A stretch of 64,000 bases of DNA from Dyadobacter sp. CY343. GTDB lineage: Bacteria > Bacteroidota > Bacteroidia > Cytophagales > Spirosomataceae. The DNA is taken from positions 62,001 through 126,000 of the forward strand of contig NZ_JAJUXK010000003.1 of the NCBI RefSeq assembly GCF_021390335.1, in the 5' to 3' direction. The notes beneath the pieces are model-generated. The model did no database searches. It saw only the letters and a program-made list of their open reading frames with translations, and was not told the origin of the DNA. Position numbers and translations under genes: made by a program. Positions 43,380 to 52,955 of this stretch are shown here, piece by piece (position 1 is the first letter of the stretch; every line of letters begins with the position of its first letter).

Positions 43380-45134
43380 ATGAAAATGCGTCATATTCCA
43401 ATCCTATTGATCACATTAGCACTCTCCTCCTGCCAGGATGTGCTCGAAAAAACAGACTTGTCGGCCTTCAACGAGCAGCAGGTATTCAACGATTCGCTCC
43501 TTGCCCGGGCTTACGTCGACTATGTGTACGACCAGAATCTGCCCGTTTGGCCGACCGGTGATTTCCTGAAATGCTCGGATGAAATTGCCGGGGAAACGCG
43601 CTTTTTTGAAGGTACTGTTCAGTTAAACACAGTTGCCGATTTTGGTACTGCGGTGAACGCGACCAACAATTATGGCAAGATCCGTTCTATCAACCAGTTT
43701 TTGCTGAAAACGCCCGAAGGCACATTGAGTCAGGCTTATAAAAATGAGCTCATGGCGCAGGTGACGTTCTTCCGCGCGCATCGTTATTATGAATTGGTGA
43801 GACTGTATGGAGGCGTTCCGCTGATACTGGAACCGCTGGAAGGGGTAGGTCAGGAAGCAAAAGATGAAGCCGCTATCCCCAGAAGTTCGACCTCCGAAAG
43901 CGTTGCTCAGATTGTGAAAGACCTCGATTTCAGTATTGCCGGTCTGCCCGGGAGGTGGGCCAATTCAAACGACTGGGGCCGCATTACAAGTGGTGCGGCG
44001 GCTGCTTACAAAGGGAGGATATTGCTTAACTGGGCAAGTCCGCAGTTTAATCCGCAAGATCTGCCGGAACGCTGGCAGGCCGCTTATGATGCTAACAAAC
44101 AGGCGATTGACCTGCTTTCCGCAAATGGGTTCAGGTTGCATGATAATTTCCAAAAGTTGTGGTTTGAAGAGGCGAATAACCCGGAAGCAGTGTGGGTTAC
44201 CAGCTATAACAATCTGGTCGGCGATCAGGTGAGCAAAAATCAGGGTTACGATAACAGTACCCGACCCTCTTACCTCGGCACGGCGGGTGGTTCCAATCAG
44301 CCGACCTGGGAGATCGTGCAGGCTTTTCCGATGAAAAACGGAAAGAAGATTACGGAAGCAGGCTCCGGTTACAATCCACAGCTTTTTTACAAGAACCGCG
44401 ATCCAAGATTCGACCAGACCATCGCATTCAACGGCGCGACCTGGCATATTAACGGAAATGCAAACTACCGTTTGTGGACTTATCTGGTTGATAATAAAAC
44501 GGTTGAACAAAAAGCGACTAACACCGGATTTTACGCCAGAAAGGCTATTGACCCAAACCTGGCAACCGGAGCAGTAGTAAATAGCGGCGGCGACTGGATT
44601 GAACTGAGATACGCAGAAGTGTTGCTCAATTTCGCAGAAGCTGCATGCGGGATCAATAAGTTGCAGGAAGCTTACGATCAGCTGATTGCAGTCAGGAAAA
44701 GGGCAGGTATTGACGCAGGGGCAGACGGAATGTACGGTCTGAAACCGAAAATGACCCGCCAGGAAATGTTCGACGCGATTTTGTACGAAAGACAAATAGA
44801 ATTTGCATTCGAAGGAAAACGTTTCTGGGATTTGAGAAGATGGAAGAAATTCGAAACTGTTTTAAATGGCAAAACAAGAACGGGCATTGATATAAAACTA
44901 AAAACCAACGCCATTACAGCCCCCGACTTCGCCACCCGCCGCGACGCAATGCCCCTGGATTCAGCCTATCTGCGCTATTTCGAGATCGTACCAAGAGTTT
45001 TAGACACCAAATACAAAATCAACTGGCTGCCCGAATACTACTATTTCCCAATACCGCCCGCAGCACTGGCTAATAATCCGAAACTGGAACAAACAGCCGG
45101 CTGGCCCTCGGGAACGTTTGATCCTTTGAGGTAG
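43380..45134 (+). CDS. SusD/RagB-like surface glycan-binding lipoprotein (first pair)
   Basis: 584 residues. Signal peptide with lipobox LALSSC (Cys about 18), so surface lipoprotein. Four TPR-like helices and SusD family motifs: FRAHRYYELVRLYGGVPLILEPL, AAAAYKGRILLNWASPQF, and the C-terminal ILYERQIEFAFEGKRFWDLRRWKKFE. It delivers oligosaccharide to the partner SusC. The stop falls inside the beginning of a purine repeat that runs on into the spacer. Pectin-linked partners follow downstream. Confidence 0.95.
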   Translation: MKMRHIPILLITLALSSCQDVLEKTDLSAFNEQQVFNDSLLARAYVDYVYDQNLPVWPTGDFLKCSDEIAGETRFFEGTVQLNTVADFGTAVNATNNYGKIRSINQFLLKTPEGTLSQAYKNELMAQVTFFRAHRYYELVRLYGGVPLILEPLEGVGQEAKDEAAIPRSSTSESVAQIVKDLDFSIAGLPGRWANSNDWGRITSGAAAAYKGRILLNWASPQFNPQDLPERWQAAYDANKQAIDLLSANGFRLHDNFQKLWFEEANNPEAVWVTSYNNLVGDQVSKNQGYDNSTRPSYLGTAGGSNQPTWEIVQAFPMKNGKKITEAGSGYNPQLFYKNRDPRFDQTIAFNGATWHINGNANYRLWTYLVDNKTVEQKATNTGFYARKAIDPNLATGAVVNSGGDWIELRYAEVLLNFAEAACGINKLQEAYDQLIAVRKRAGIDAGADGMYGLKPKMTRQEMFDAILYERQIEFAFEGKRFWDLRRWKKFETVLNGKTRTGIDIKLKTNAITAPDFATRRDAMPLDSAYLRYFEIVPRVLDTKYKINWLPEYYYFPIPPAALANNPKLEQTAGWPSGTFDPLR

Positions 45135-45182
45135 GAGGAAGGGAGGAAAGGGAGGAAGGGAGGAAGGAGGAAGGAGGAAAGG
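45133..45182. repeat. GGGAGGAA purine repeat, intergenic copy
   Basis: An uninterrupted 50-base purine run starting at the susD stop codon, made of AGGAGGAAGGGAGGAA-like units. The same kind of tract recurs inside the DUF6298 gene at 48765-48833. Confidence 0.85.
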
Positions 45183-45197
45183 CTACACTGATGTTGC

Positions 45198-45289
45198 CTT
45201 TGTCACACTGAGCGTAGTCGAAGTGCGGGCACAACGCAGGCGGTAAGGAGCATCGTGCATGTCCTTCGACTGCGCTCAGGATGACAAAG
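45198..45289. repeat. TGTCAC-type inverted repeat, copy 2
   Basis: Arms CTTTGTCA-CACTGAGCGTAGTCGAAG and CTTCGACTGCGCTCAGGATGACAAAG around a centre with CATCGTGCATGT. It shares arms and centre with the element at 27981-28046. It may also reduce read-through from susD into the pectate-lyase gene. Confidence 0.8.
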
Positions 45290-45375
45290 AGAAAGGGCGC
45301 AAATGACAGGAGGACAAATTTAGAACGATAAAGGCAAACTAGAAATAATTACTAACTCATTAACATCGCTCAAAC

Positions 45376-47088
45376 ATGATATTCAGCAAAAAACATATTC
45401 CACTCATCGTACTACTTGCAGGAATCGCTTCACCGGGTTTTGCGCAGTATCCTAAAATCCCGGCGGCGGCGCAGCAAACCAGCGATTCTTTGCTGGCGGA
45501 GGCGGGCAGGAGGTCGGAAATTGCGTGGCAGAAAGCATTGCCGATCATTGAGGCGGAGGCGAAAGCTGGGAAACCTTATATTCCCTGGGCTGCCCGGCCG
45601 GTGGATTTGCCGCAGTCCGATATTCCTGCATTTCCTGGCGCGCAGGGCGGTGGGGCATTTAGTTTCGGTGGTCGTGGAGGCAAAGTTTACGTTGTTACCA
45701 GTCTGGAAGACAGCGGCCCCGGGACTTTGCGCGATGCCTGCGAGCAGGGCGGGGCGCGTATTATTGTTTTTAATGTGGCCGGCATTATCCGCATCAAAAC
45801 GCCGCTTATTATCCGGGCGCCTTATATTACCATCGCAGGTCAGACTGCTCCGGGCGACGGTGTTTGTGTAGCGGGCGAGACGGTTTGGATCAATACGCAC
45901 GATGTCGTGATCCGTCACATGCGTTTCCGCCGGGGCGAAACATTTGTCGGCCGCCGCGACGATTCGATTGGCGGTAACCCGATCGGAAATATCATGATCG
46001 ACCACGTGTCGGCGAGTTGGGGACTGGATGAAAATATGTCGATGTACCGGCACATGTATAACGACAGCACCGGCGCGCAGGAGCAGAAACTGCCGACCGT
46101 CAATATCACGATCCAGAATTCCATTTTTTCAGAAACACTTGATACCTGGAACCACTCTTTCGGCAGTACGCTGGGTGGTGAGAATTGTACTTTTATGCGC
46201 AATTTATGGGCTAATAATGCAGGTCGGAATCCTTCGATCGGCTGGTTCGGTATATTCAATTTTGCCAATAACGTCGTATTCAACTGGGTTCACCGCTCGA
46301 TCGACGGCGGCGATTACCGGGCGATGTACAACATCATCAACAACTATTTTAAGCCCGGCCCAGAAACGCCCAAAAACTCGCCGATCGGCCACCGGATCCT
46401 GAAACCGGAAGCGGGCAGGAGCAAGCTCGACCATCTCGTTTTCGGTCGTGCCTATGTAGAGGGAAATATCATGGAAGGCAATGAAAAAGTGACAAAAAAC
46501 AACTGGGCAGGTGGCGTACAGGTAGAAGATCGGCCCGATACAGACAAGTACACGGATGCAATGAAGTGGAACAAGCCGCTTCCAATGCCCGAATTTCCGA
46601 TCATGTCGGCCAGGGAATCTTTCGATTATGTGCTGGCCAATGCCGGAGCCACATTACCCCGCCGTGACCCGGTTGATACGCGCGTAACCACGCAGGTACG
46701 CACGGGGAAAATCAATCCGCTGCCCAATGTGAAGCTGCCTGAAACGCAATTTGAGCACCGCCGGTTGCCGATCGATTCTTATAAAAACGGTATCATTACG
46801 GACATATCCCAGGTGGGAGGCTACCCGGAATACAAAGGAACGCCCTACAAGGATTCGGACAAGGACGGAATGCCGGACGAATGGGAGTTGAGATACAGCC
46901 TGAATCCGAAAGATCCCGCTGATGCACAGAAAGATATGTGCGGCGACGGCTATTCAAACATTGAAAAATTCATCAATGGGATTGACCCAAAGAAAAAAGT
47001 AGACTGGTCTGACCCAAAAAATAACCATGATACCTTGGCTGCTGCACCCGCAAATTCTTCTAAAAAAGAAAGCAAGCAAGGCCGATAG
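45376..47088 (+). CDS. Pectate lyase-like secreted protein (PL1-type fold)
   Basis: 570 residues with signal peptide (MIFSKKHIPLIVLLAGIASPGFAQ). A right-handed parallel beta-helix follows: PAFPGAQGGGAFSFGGRGGKVYVVTSLEDSGPGTLRDACEQGG, TIAGQTAPGDGV, HDVVIRHMRFR and DHVSASWGLDENMSM are the usual PL1/pectate-lyase helix turns. A calcium-binding end piece has DSDKDGMPDEWELRYSLNP and GDGYSNIEKFINGIDP (thrombospondin-type-3/dockerin-like loops). It should cleave polygalacturonate or related pectin by beta-elimination, but catalytic residues were not confirmed. Confidence 0.88.
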   Translation: MIFSKKHIPLIVLLAGIASPGFAQYPKIPAAAQQTSDSLLAEAGRRSEIAWQKALPIIEAEAKAGKPYIPWAARPVDLPQSDIPAFPGAQGGGAFSFGGRGGKVYVVTSLEDSGPGTLRDACEQGGARIIVFNVAGIIRIKTPLIIRAPYITIAGQTAPGDGVCVAGETVWINTHDVVIRHMRFRRGETFVGRRDDSIGGNPIGNIMIDHVSASWGLDENMSMYRHMYNDSTGAQEQKLPTVNITIQNSIFSETLDTWNHSFGSTLGGENCTFMRNLWANNAGRNPSIGWFGIFNFANNVVFNWVHRSIDGGDYRAMYNIINNYFKPGPETPKNSPIGHRILKPEAGRSKLDHLVFGRAYVEGNIMEGNEKVTKNNWAGGVQVEDRPDTDKYTDAMKWNKPLPMPEFPIMSARESFDYVLANAGATLPRRDPVDTRVTTQVRTGKINPLPNVKLPETQFEHRRLPIDSYKNGIITDISQVGGYPEYKGTPYKDSDKDGMPDEWELRYSLNPKDPADAQKDMCGDGYSNIEKFINGIDPKKKVDWSDPKNNHDTLAAAPANSSKKESKQGR

Positions 47089-47106
47089 GTAACTCAAACG
47101 CGCAAC

Positions 47107-50100
47107 TTGAATCAGCAAACTTACATATCAAAGGTGATTGGATTGAATACAGCCCTGTTTATAACGGGGTTGTATTTCCTTTTGGCAACCTGTTGTTTGG
47201 GTCAAAAAAAGGAAAAACCTATATCCCCGCTCAGTCTAGGGCAGGATAACCGCCTCATTTACATGCCCGACTCGCTCGGAAACCGGATCGTCGATTTCTC
47301 GCATTGCGGTTATCAGGGCGGCAACTCGGCTATTCCAGAGGTTGGTGCCAAGGTTTTTGTAAAAAATGAACCCGGCGACGCGACGCTGCGCATTCAGGAA
47401 GCGATCGATTTTGTGGGTAATCTGCCTGTGGATAAGGAAGGTTTTCGGGGAGCTGTTTTGCTGGAAAAGGGTGTATATCAGATAAATGGAAGTTTGACGA
47501 TACGTCAGTCTGGTGTGGTTTTGCGTGGGAGCGGTGCTGGAAAAGAAGGCACTGTTCTGCTGGGAACGGGCACCACGCGCGAAACAGTGATCCGCGTTTT
47601 TGGTAAAAACGATGCGCAGCCGGGTGTGAAAAGTGAAGTGGCCGACGAATATGTGCCTGTCAATGCGACCGTTTTTCGTATTAAAAATGCAAGCGGAATA
47701 AAGACGGGAGACAGGATTCGAATTCGGCGACCGTCTACAAAAGAGTGGATTAAGTTGCTGAAAATGGAGGAGTTTGGAGGTGAAACCGGCTGGCTGGGTT
47801 GGAAGCCGGGGCAGCGGGATATTGTCTGGGACAGGATCGTGAAATCGGTTTCCGGAAATGAAATTACAATCGACGCGCCAATAACAACTGCGCTGGATGC
47901 AAAACTTGGGATTGCGAGCGTAGAAACTTACAAATGGAATGGGAGGATCAGTCAAATAGGCATTGAAAACCTGACGATTGACTCAGAATTTGACTCGCAA
48001 AACCCTAAGGGTGAGGACCATCGCTGGATGGGGATTACTTTTGAAAATGCTGAAAATGCATGGGTAAGGCAGGTGAATTTCATGCACCTGGCAGGTTCGG
48101 CAGTTGCATTGTTCGAAACAACATCAAAAATCACCGTTGAGGATTGCCAGTCTACCGAACCGGTTTCGGAAATCGGCGGGCAGCGGCGCTACACCTTTTT
48201 TACCCAGGGGCAGCAAACACTTTTCCAGCGGTGTTATGCAGAATTTGGTTATCACGATTTTTCCGTAGGTTTTGTTTCGCCTGGGCCCAATGCATTCGTA
48301 CAATGCGAGTCGCATTTGCCGCACAGTTTCAGCGGTGCAATCGACAGCTGGGCCTCCGGGGTATTGTTTGATAATGTCAATATCGACGGAAATGCATTGC
48401 GTTTCAGCAACCGCGGCCAAGACGGACAGGGGGCAGGCTGGACAGCAGCGAACAGCGTTTTGTGGCAATGCAGCGCATCCCGGGTGGAGAATTTCAGTCC
48501 GCCGGGAGCTGTTAACTACGCTTTCGGAATTTGGTCGCAATTTGCCGGCGACGGATATTGGGAGAACAACAATGAGCACATTCAGCCGCGCAGTTTATAC
48601 TATGCACAATTATCGGAACGAATTGGCAAAGAAGTACTTACACGCGCATTTTTAATCCCAAAAGAATCAGAAGCATCGAGCAGCCCGACAATCGAACAGG
48701 CAGCAAAACTGGCCGCGAAATCATTTAAACCCGCATTGCAGCTGAAAAATTGGATTGATTTCTTGGGAAAAAGGGAGGAAGGGAGGAAGGAGGAAAGGGA
48801 GGAAAGGGAGGAAGGGAGGAAAGGGAGGAAAAATGGTCCCCTTCGTCCCCTTACTCCCTTTCCTCCCCTTACTTCCCCCCTCACAATAAAACACGGCCTT
48901 CTCGTTCGGGGCGGGACGCTGGTTACTGGTGCTCGGCAGGAAGTACCGTGGTGGCGCGGAAGTACGCGTGCGTATGATGTTAAATCAGCAAAACCTCACA
49001 TTACCAGATTTGTACCGGGCCGATATGGGGCCGGGTTAACTGATATTCTGGATGAAATGACGAACTCGCTGGTGGCAAAGAATGCGACGGTACTAGACCA
49101 CAATTATGGACTCTGGTACGATCGGAGGCGCGATGATCACGAGCGGACGCGGCGCATGGACGCCGAAGTTTGGGCCCCTTTTTATGAGCAACCTTTTGCA
49201 AGAAGTGGACAGGGAAGTGCGTGGGATAATTTGAGCAAATATGACCTGACGAAGTACAATGCCTGGTATTGGGACCGCCTGCAACAATTTGCAACCCTTG
49301 CCGATCAGAAAGGTTTGATACTGTTTCACCAGAATTATTTCCAGCACAATATCCTCGAAGCTGGCGCACACTATGCCGATTTTCCATGGCGGTCTGCCAA
49401 TAATATCAACAATACCGGTTTCCCCGAGCCGCCGCCTTATGCCGGAGATAAGCGTATTTTTATGGCTGATCAATTCTACGATATTTCCGATCCGGCGCGC
49501 CGGGAATTACACCGCGCGTACATCCGAAAATGCCTGGATAACTTCTCCGAAAACAACAGTGTAATTCAGTTTGTGAGCGCGGAATATACTGGTCCTCTGG
49601 ATTTTGTAAAATTTTGGCTGGACGTGATCGCTGAGTGGGAGCGCGAAAAAGGGCGGAATGCATTGGTTGCTTTGAGTGCTACCAAAGATGTGCAGGATGC
49701 AATTTTAGCCCAAAACAAATACCGGGATATCGTCGATATCATTGATATCCGCTATTGGCAAATGCGGGAAGACGGCACTTTTTATGCTCCGGAGGGCGGC
49801 AAAAATCTGGCTCCGAGGCAGCACGCAAGAATTCAGAAAGTAGGTAAAGTTTCGTTTGAATCAGTTTATAAAAGCGTTTTGGAATACCGGAAAAAATTCC
49901 CGGAAAAACCTGTGCTCTACAATGCGGACGGAGCGGATCGTTTTGGCTGGGCGGTAATGCTGGCCGGAGGTTCAATTAGTGCATTACCTAAGATGACTGA
50001 CGGGAACATACTTTCTAAAATAGCTGATATGCAACCCGTCGAGCATTCGGGAGAAATGATATTTGAACTGGAAATAAAAGGAGATAGTAAGGTCATTTAC

Positions 50101-50283
50101 ACTGAAAAACCTACGCCGTTGCAAATTGATCTGTCCGACTTCAAAGGCAATTTCAAACTAAGGAAAATCGATCCTGTTTCCTGTCAATATGTTGGGAAGG
50201 AGGAAGTTATCAAAGGTGGAAAGATTGTTACGGTTGCATTATCAGGCAACGCGTCGGTAGTTTTGTGGATTTCAAAAAAATAG
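47107..50283 (+). CDS. Beta-helix plus DUF6298 protein, with purine-repeat linker
   Basis: 1058 residues. The N-terminal half is a pectate-lyase-superfamily beta-helix (KVFVKNEPGDATLRIQEAIDFV, LEKGVYQINGSLTIRQSGVVLRGSG, SVGFVSPGPNAFVQCESHLPHSFSGAIDSW). The second half, from about residue 600, has DUF6298-like features and looks like a TIM barrel (YGLWYDRRRDDHERTRRMDAEVWAPFYEQP, IQFVSAEYTGPLDFVKFWLDVI, VLYNADGADRFGW). Residues about 553-591 are a low-complexity Arg/Glu/Lys/Gly then Pro-rich linker encoded by a purine then pyrimidine tract. No ATG precedes the signal peptide: the frame opens after a stop at 47086, with TTG 47107 or GTG 47134 as start. The role, likely in pectin breakdown, is inferred. 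Confidence 0.85.
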   Translation: MNQQTYISKVIGLNTALFITGLYFLLATCCLGQKKEKPISPLSLGQDNRLIYMPDSLGNRIVDFSHCGYQGGNSAIPEVGAKVFVKNEPGDATLRIQEAIDFVGNLPVDKEGFRGAVLLEKGVYQINGSLTIRQSGVVLRGSGAGKEGTVLLGTGTTRETVIRVFGKNDAQPGVKSEVADEYVPVNATVFRIKNASGIKTGDRIRIRRPSTKEWIKLLKMEEFGGETGWLGWKPGQRDIVWDRIVKSVSGNEITIDAPITTALDAKLGIASVETYKWNGRISQIGIENLTIDSEFDSQNPKGEDHRWMGITFENAENAWVRQVNFMHLAGSAVALFETTSKITVEDCQSTEPVSEIGGQRRYTFFTQGQQTLFQRCYAEFGYHDFSVGFVSPGPNAFVQCESHLPHSFSGAIDSWASGVLFDNVNIDGNALRFSNRGQDGQGAGWTAANSVLWQCSASRVENFSPPGAVNYAFGIWSQFAGDGYWENNNEHIQPRSLYYAQLSERIGKEVLTRAFLIPKESEASSSPTIEQAAKLAAKSFKPALQLKNWIDFLGKREEGRKEEREEREEGRKGRKNGPLRPLTPFPPLTSPLTIKHGLLVRGGTLVTGARQEVPWWRGSTRAYDVKSAKPHITRFVPGRYGAGLTDILDEMTNSLVAKNATVLDHNYGLWYDRRRDDHERTRRMDAEVWAPFYEQPFARSGQGSAWDNLSKYDLTKYNAWYWDRLQQFATLADQKGLILFHQNYFQHNILEAGAHYADFPWRSANNINNTGFPEPPPYAGDKRIFMADQFYDISDPARRELHRAYIRKCLDNFSENNSVIQFVSAEYTGPLDFVKFWLDVIAEWEREKGRNALVALSATKDVQDAILAQNKYRDIVDIIDIRYWQMREDGTFYAPEGGKNLAPRQHARIQKVGKVSFESVYKSVLEYRKKFPEKPVLYNADGADRFGWAVMLAGGSISALPKMTDGNILSKIADMQPVEHSGEMIFELEIKGDSKVIYTEKPTPLQIDLSDFKGNFKLRKIDPVSCQYVGKEEVIKGGKIVTVALSGNASVVLWISKK
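48765..48882 (+). repeat. In-frame GGGAGGAA purine tract and facing pyrimidine tract
   Basis: Purines only from 48765 to 48833 (69 bases), then a pyrimidine-rich stretch at 48837-48882 that is an imperfect reverse complement, so the region could form a hairpin or triplex. It lies inside the DUF6298 gene in frame. Purine tract resembles the intergenic copy at 45133-45182. Confidence 0.85.
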
Positions 50284-50293
50284 ATTTTCAGGC

Positions 50294-51862
50294 ATGAAGT
50301 ATACTTTTGTTTTACTGCTGATTTTTATCGCATTTACCACTTCCTGCTCAAAACGGACGCAGTCAAATGCTGTTTTGAATGCGGAAAATTTCAGGCACCA
50401 CGTCGAGCGCTTTAATTCGATGGAGGATGAAAATAAGGTGAATGCGATCTCCAACGCGCAGTCGTGGGACTGGATGAAGGCGAATATTCCCCTTTTCGAA
50501 TGTCCGCAGTACAATTTTCAGGAGATCTACTATTATCGCTGGTGGACATTTCGCAAGCATTTACACCAAACGCCGCAAGGCTATATTATCACCGAATTCC
50601 TGGTCGACCGCAATTACGCCGATAAGTATAATATGATCAGTTGCGCGCTCGGACACCATATTTACGAAGGCCGCTGGCTGCATAATCCTCAGTATCTCAA
50701 CGATTATGTACACGTTTGGTTTCGGGGAAATGAGGGTGGAAGAATGAAGAAACTGCTCACGTTCAGCAGCTGGACGGCCGATGCATTATTGAACCGGTAC
50801 AAGGTAAATCTCGACCAAAAATACCTGACAAACCTGCTGCCCGATTTGCAGGACGAATACAAAACGTGGGAAAAAGACCGCCGCACACCGAGCGGGCTAT
50901 TCTGGCAGACAGACGTGAAAGATGGAATGGAAGAGTCGCTCAGCGGGGGCAGGCGCGAGCAAAATGCGCGGCCGACGATCAATAGCTATATGTATGGCAA
51001 TGCAAAAGCCCTCGCCGAAATCGCTACGCTTGATGGAAAGCCGGAAGTTGCAAATCTTTATAGAGGGAAGGCAGATACATTAAAAGGATTGATTGAAAAT
51101 AAGCTCTGGAACGCGGAAAGGCAGTTTTTTGAAACAGTTAAAAAGCAAGGGACAGGAGATTTCGCGGGAGTAAGAGAGGCGATTGGCTACATTCCCTGGT
51201 ACTTCAATTTACCCGAAAAAAAATACGATGAAGCCTGGAAACAGGTATCCGATCCAAAAGGTTTTCTGGCGCCGTTCGGCCTCACGACAGCCGAGCGGCG
51301 GCATCCTGAATTTCGTACCCACGGCTGCTGCAAATGTGAATGGGACGGCGCGGTGTGGCCTTTTGCAACTTCACAAACGCTCACCGGAATGGCCAACCGA
51401 ATGAACCAGCCTGACCACGAAAACCTGGCGGATACCACCTATTTCAGGTTGATGGAGCTGTATGTGGAGTCGCAATATTACCGGGGCAAGCCCTATATTG
51501 GCGAGTACCTGGACGAAACGACGGGCTACTGGCTGAAAGGAGACCAGGAGCGAAGCCGGTACTACAATCACTCGACTTTCAACGACCTGATCATCACCGG
51601 CCTGGTCGGTTTGCGGCCCCGGACAGATAATATAATTGAAGTGAATCCGCTGATCCCCCAAGAGAAATGGGACTGGTTTTGCCTCGATAATGTGCTGTAT
51701 CACGGAAATATTCTGACGATCATCTGGGACAAAACCGGCGAACATTATAAGAAAGGAAAAGGTCTGACCCTTTTCTCAAATGGAAAGAAGATCGGTTCTT
51801 CTCCAAATTTAGAAAGATTACTCATTCAAAATTCCAATCATAACCCGGAGAATAAACTATGA
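50294..51862 (+). CDS. MGH1-type glycoside hydrolase lipoprotein
   Basis: 522 residues. Lipoprotein signal LLLIFIAFTTSCSK with Cys near 18, so probably anchored to the membrane or cell surface. The rest has the (alpha/alpha)6-barrel style of the MGH1 (mannosylglycerate-hydrolase-like, GH63-like) domain: WWTFRKHLHQTPQGYIITEF, DGMEESLSGGRREQNARPTINSYMYGNAKALAEIA, WDGAVWPFATSQTLTGMANRM, and YNHSTFNDLIITGLVGLRPR. Catalytic acids probably lie in KDGMEES and the CKCEWDGAVW segment. It starts 11 bases after the DUF6298 gene and shares an ATGA overlap with the next. Confidence 0.82.
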   Translation: MKYTFVLLLIFIAFTTSCSKRTQSNAVLNAENFRHHVERFNSMEDENKVNAISNAQSWDWMKANIPLFECPQYNFQEIYYYRWWTFRKHLHQTPQGYIITEFLVDRNYADKYNMISCALGHHIYEGRWLHNPQYLNDYVHVWFRGNEGGRMKKLLTFSSWTADALLNRYKVNLDQKYLTNLLPDLQDEYKTWEKDRRTPSGLFWQTDVKDGMEESLSGGRREQNARPTINSYMYGNAKALAEIATLDGKPEVANLYRGKADTLKGLIENKLWNAERQFFETVKKQGTGDFAGVREAIGYIPWYFNLPEKKYDEAWKQVSDPKGFLAPFGLTTAERRHPEFRTHGCCKCEWDGAVWPFATSQTLTGMANRMNQPDHENLADTTYFRLMELYVESQYYRGKPYIGEYLDETTGYWLKGDQERSRYYNHSTFNDLIITGLVGLRPRTDNIIEVNPLIPQEKWDWFCLDNVLYHGNILTIIWDKTGEHYKKGKGLTLFSNGKKIGSSPNLERLLIQNSNHNPENKL

Positions 51863-52953
51863 AAAATATGAAAAACTGGCTCGGAACTGCATTTCTGACA
51901 CTTACTGTGCTTTCGGCAGCCAATGCGCAAAGCTGGAAAGACGGGATTGTCGTCGATGAGTTCATCTACGAAAAAGCGCCTTTTCCCGAATGCCACGCTT
52001 CCACGATTGCAGAAACACCCGACGGATTGGTTGCAGCATTCTTTGGCGGCACAAAAGAACGAAATCCGGATGTGGAAATCTGGGTGACGCGCCTTGAAAA
52101 GGACAAATGGAGTGCGCCGGTTTCCGTAGCGAATGGAATTCAGGATGAAAAACTGCGGTATGCTTGCTGGAACCCGGTTTTATACCAGGTACCAAATGGC
52201 GAGCTGATGCTTTTTTACAAAGTCGGGCCGAATGTGGCTGCGTGGAAAGGGTATCTGATCACTTCGAAAGACAATGGAAAAAGCTGGTCGAAGCCGCAGG
52301 CGCTGAAAGAGGATTATCTCGGGCCGGTTAAGAACAAGCCGGTAATGCTAAAAAACGGGGAACTATGGTGCCCGACAAGTACCGAAGGCAAAAATGGTTG
52401 GCGTGTGCATTTCGAGGTAACGCCCGATCTCGGAAAAACCTGGCGGAAAGTGGGTCCGATCAACGACGGCAAAACGATCAATGCAATACAGCCCAGCATT
52501 CTGACGCACCCAAATGGCGATTTGCAGATTCTGGCCCGCAGTAAAAACCGCGCGATCATGGAATCCTGGTCAAAGGACAATGGCAAAACCTGGTCTGAAA
52601 TGAAGGCTTCCAACTTACCGAATAATAATTCCGGGACAGATGCAGTGACTTTACAGGATGGTCGGCAACTGCTGGTTTATAACCACGTGCTGCCTCCGGG
52701 CACTGAGGTGAAGGGGCCTCGGACACCTTTAAATGTTTCGGTTTCGAAAGACGGTAAAAACTGGGATGCGGTGCTCGTTTTGGAAGATTCGCCGATCAGT
52801 CAATACTCGTATCCTTCTGTGATCCAGTCTGCGGACGGCATGGTGCATATTGTGTACACGTGGCGGCGGGAAAAGATTAAATATGTAAAAATTGATCCTT
52901 CGAAATTGAAGGGTAAGTCAATCGAAAACGGTAATTGGCCGGCTGGAATTTGA
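51859..52953 (+). CDS. Sialidase-fold (BNR/Asp-box) secreted protein
   Basis: 364 residues, signal peptide ending ANAQ. Six-bladed beta-propeller with repeated Asp-boxes: SKDNGKSWSK, TPDLGKTWRK, SKDNGKTWSE, SKDGKNWDA. The family is annotated as exo-alpha-sialidase, but the RIP motif and full Arg triad of a classical sialidase were not identified. A pectin-type substrate is more likely given the neighbours. Start overlaps the preceding gene stop (ATGA) and the next gene begins three bases later, so all are in one operon. Confidence 0.83.
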   Translation: MKNMKNWLGTAFLTLTVLSAANAQSWKDGIVVDEFIYEKAPFPECHASTIAETPDGLVAAFFGGTKERNPDVEIWVTRLEKDKWSAPVSVANGIQDEKLRYACWNPVLYQVPNGELMLFYKVGPNVAAWKGYLITSKDNGKSWSKPQALKEDYLGPVKNKPVMLKNGELWCPTSTEGKNGWRVHFEVTPDLGKTWRKVGPINDGKTINAIQPSILTHPNGDLQILARSKNRAIMESWSKDNGKTWSEMKASNLPNNNSGTDAVTLQDGRQLLVYNHVLPPGTEVKGPRTPLNVSVSKDGKNWDAVLVLEDSPISQYSYPSVIQSADGMVHIVYTWRREKIKYVKIDPSKLKGKSIENGNWPAGI

Positions 52954-52955
52954 TC

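Noticed and set aside
45430..46053. Long minus-strand frame within the pectate-lyase gene
   Set aside because: Produced by the GC-rich codon use of the plus-strand gene. No coherent protein features.
48771..48834. Purine-repeat region as a CRISPR or tandem array
   Set aside because: Units vary in length with no spacers and no cas genes. It is a simple-sequence tract.
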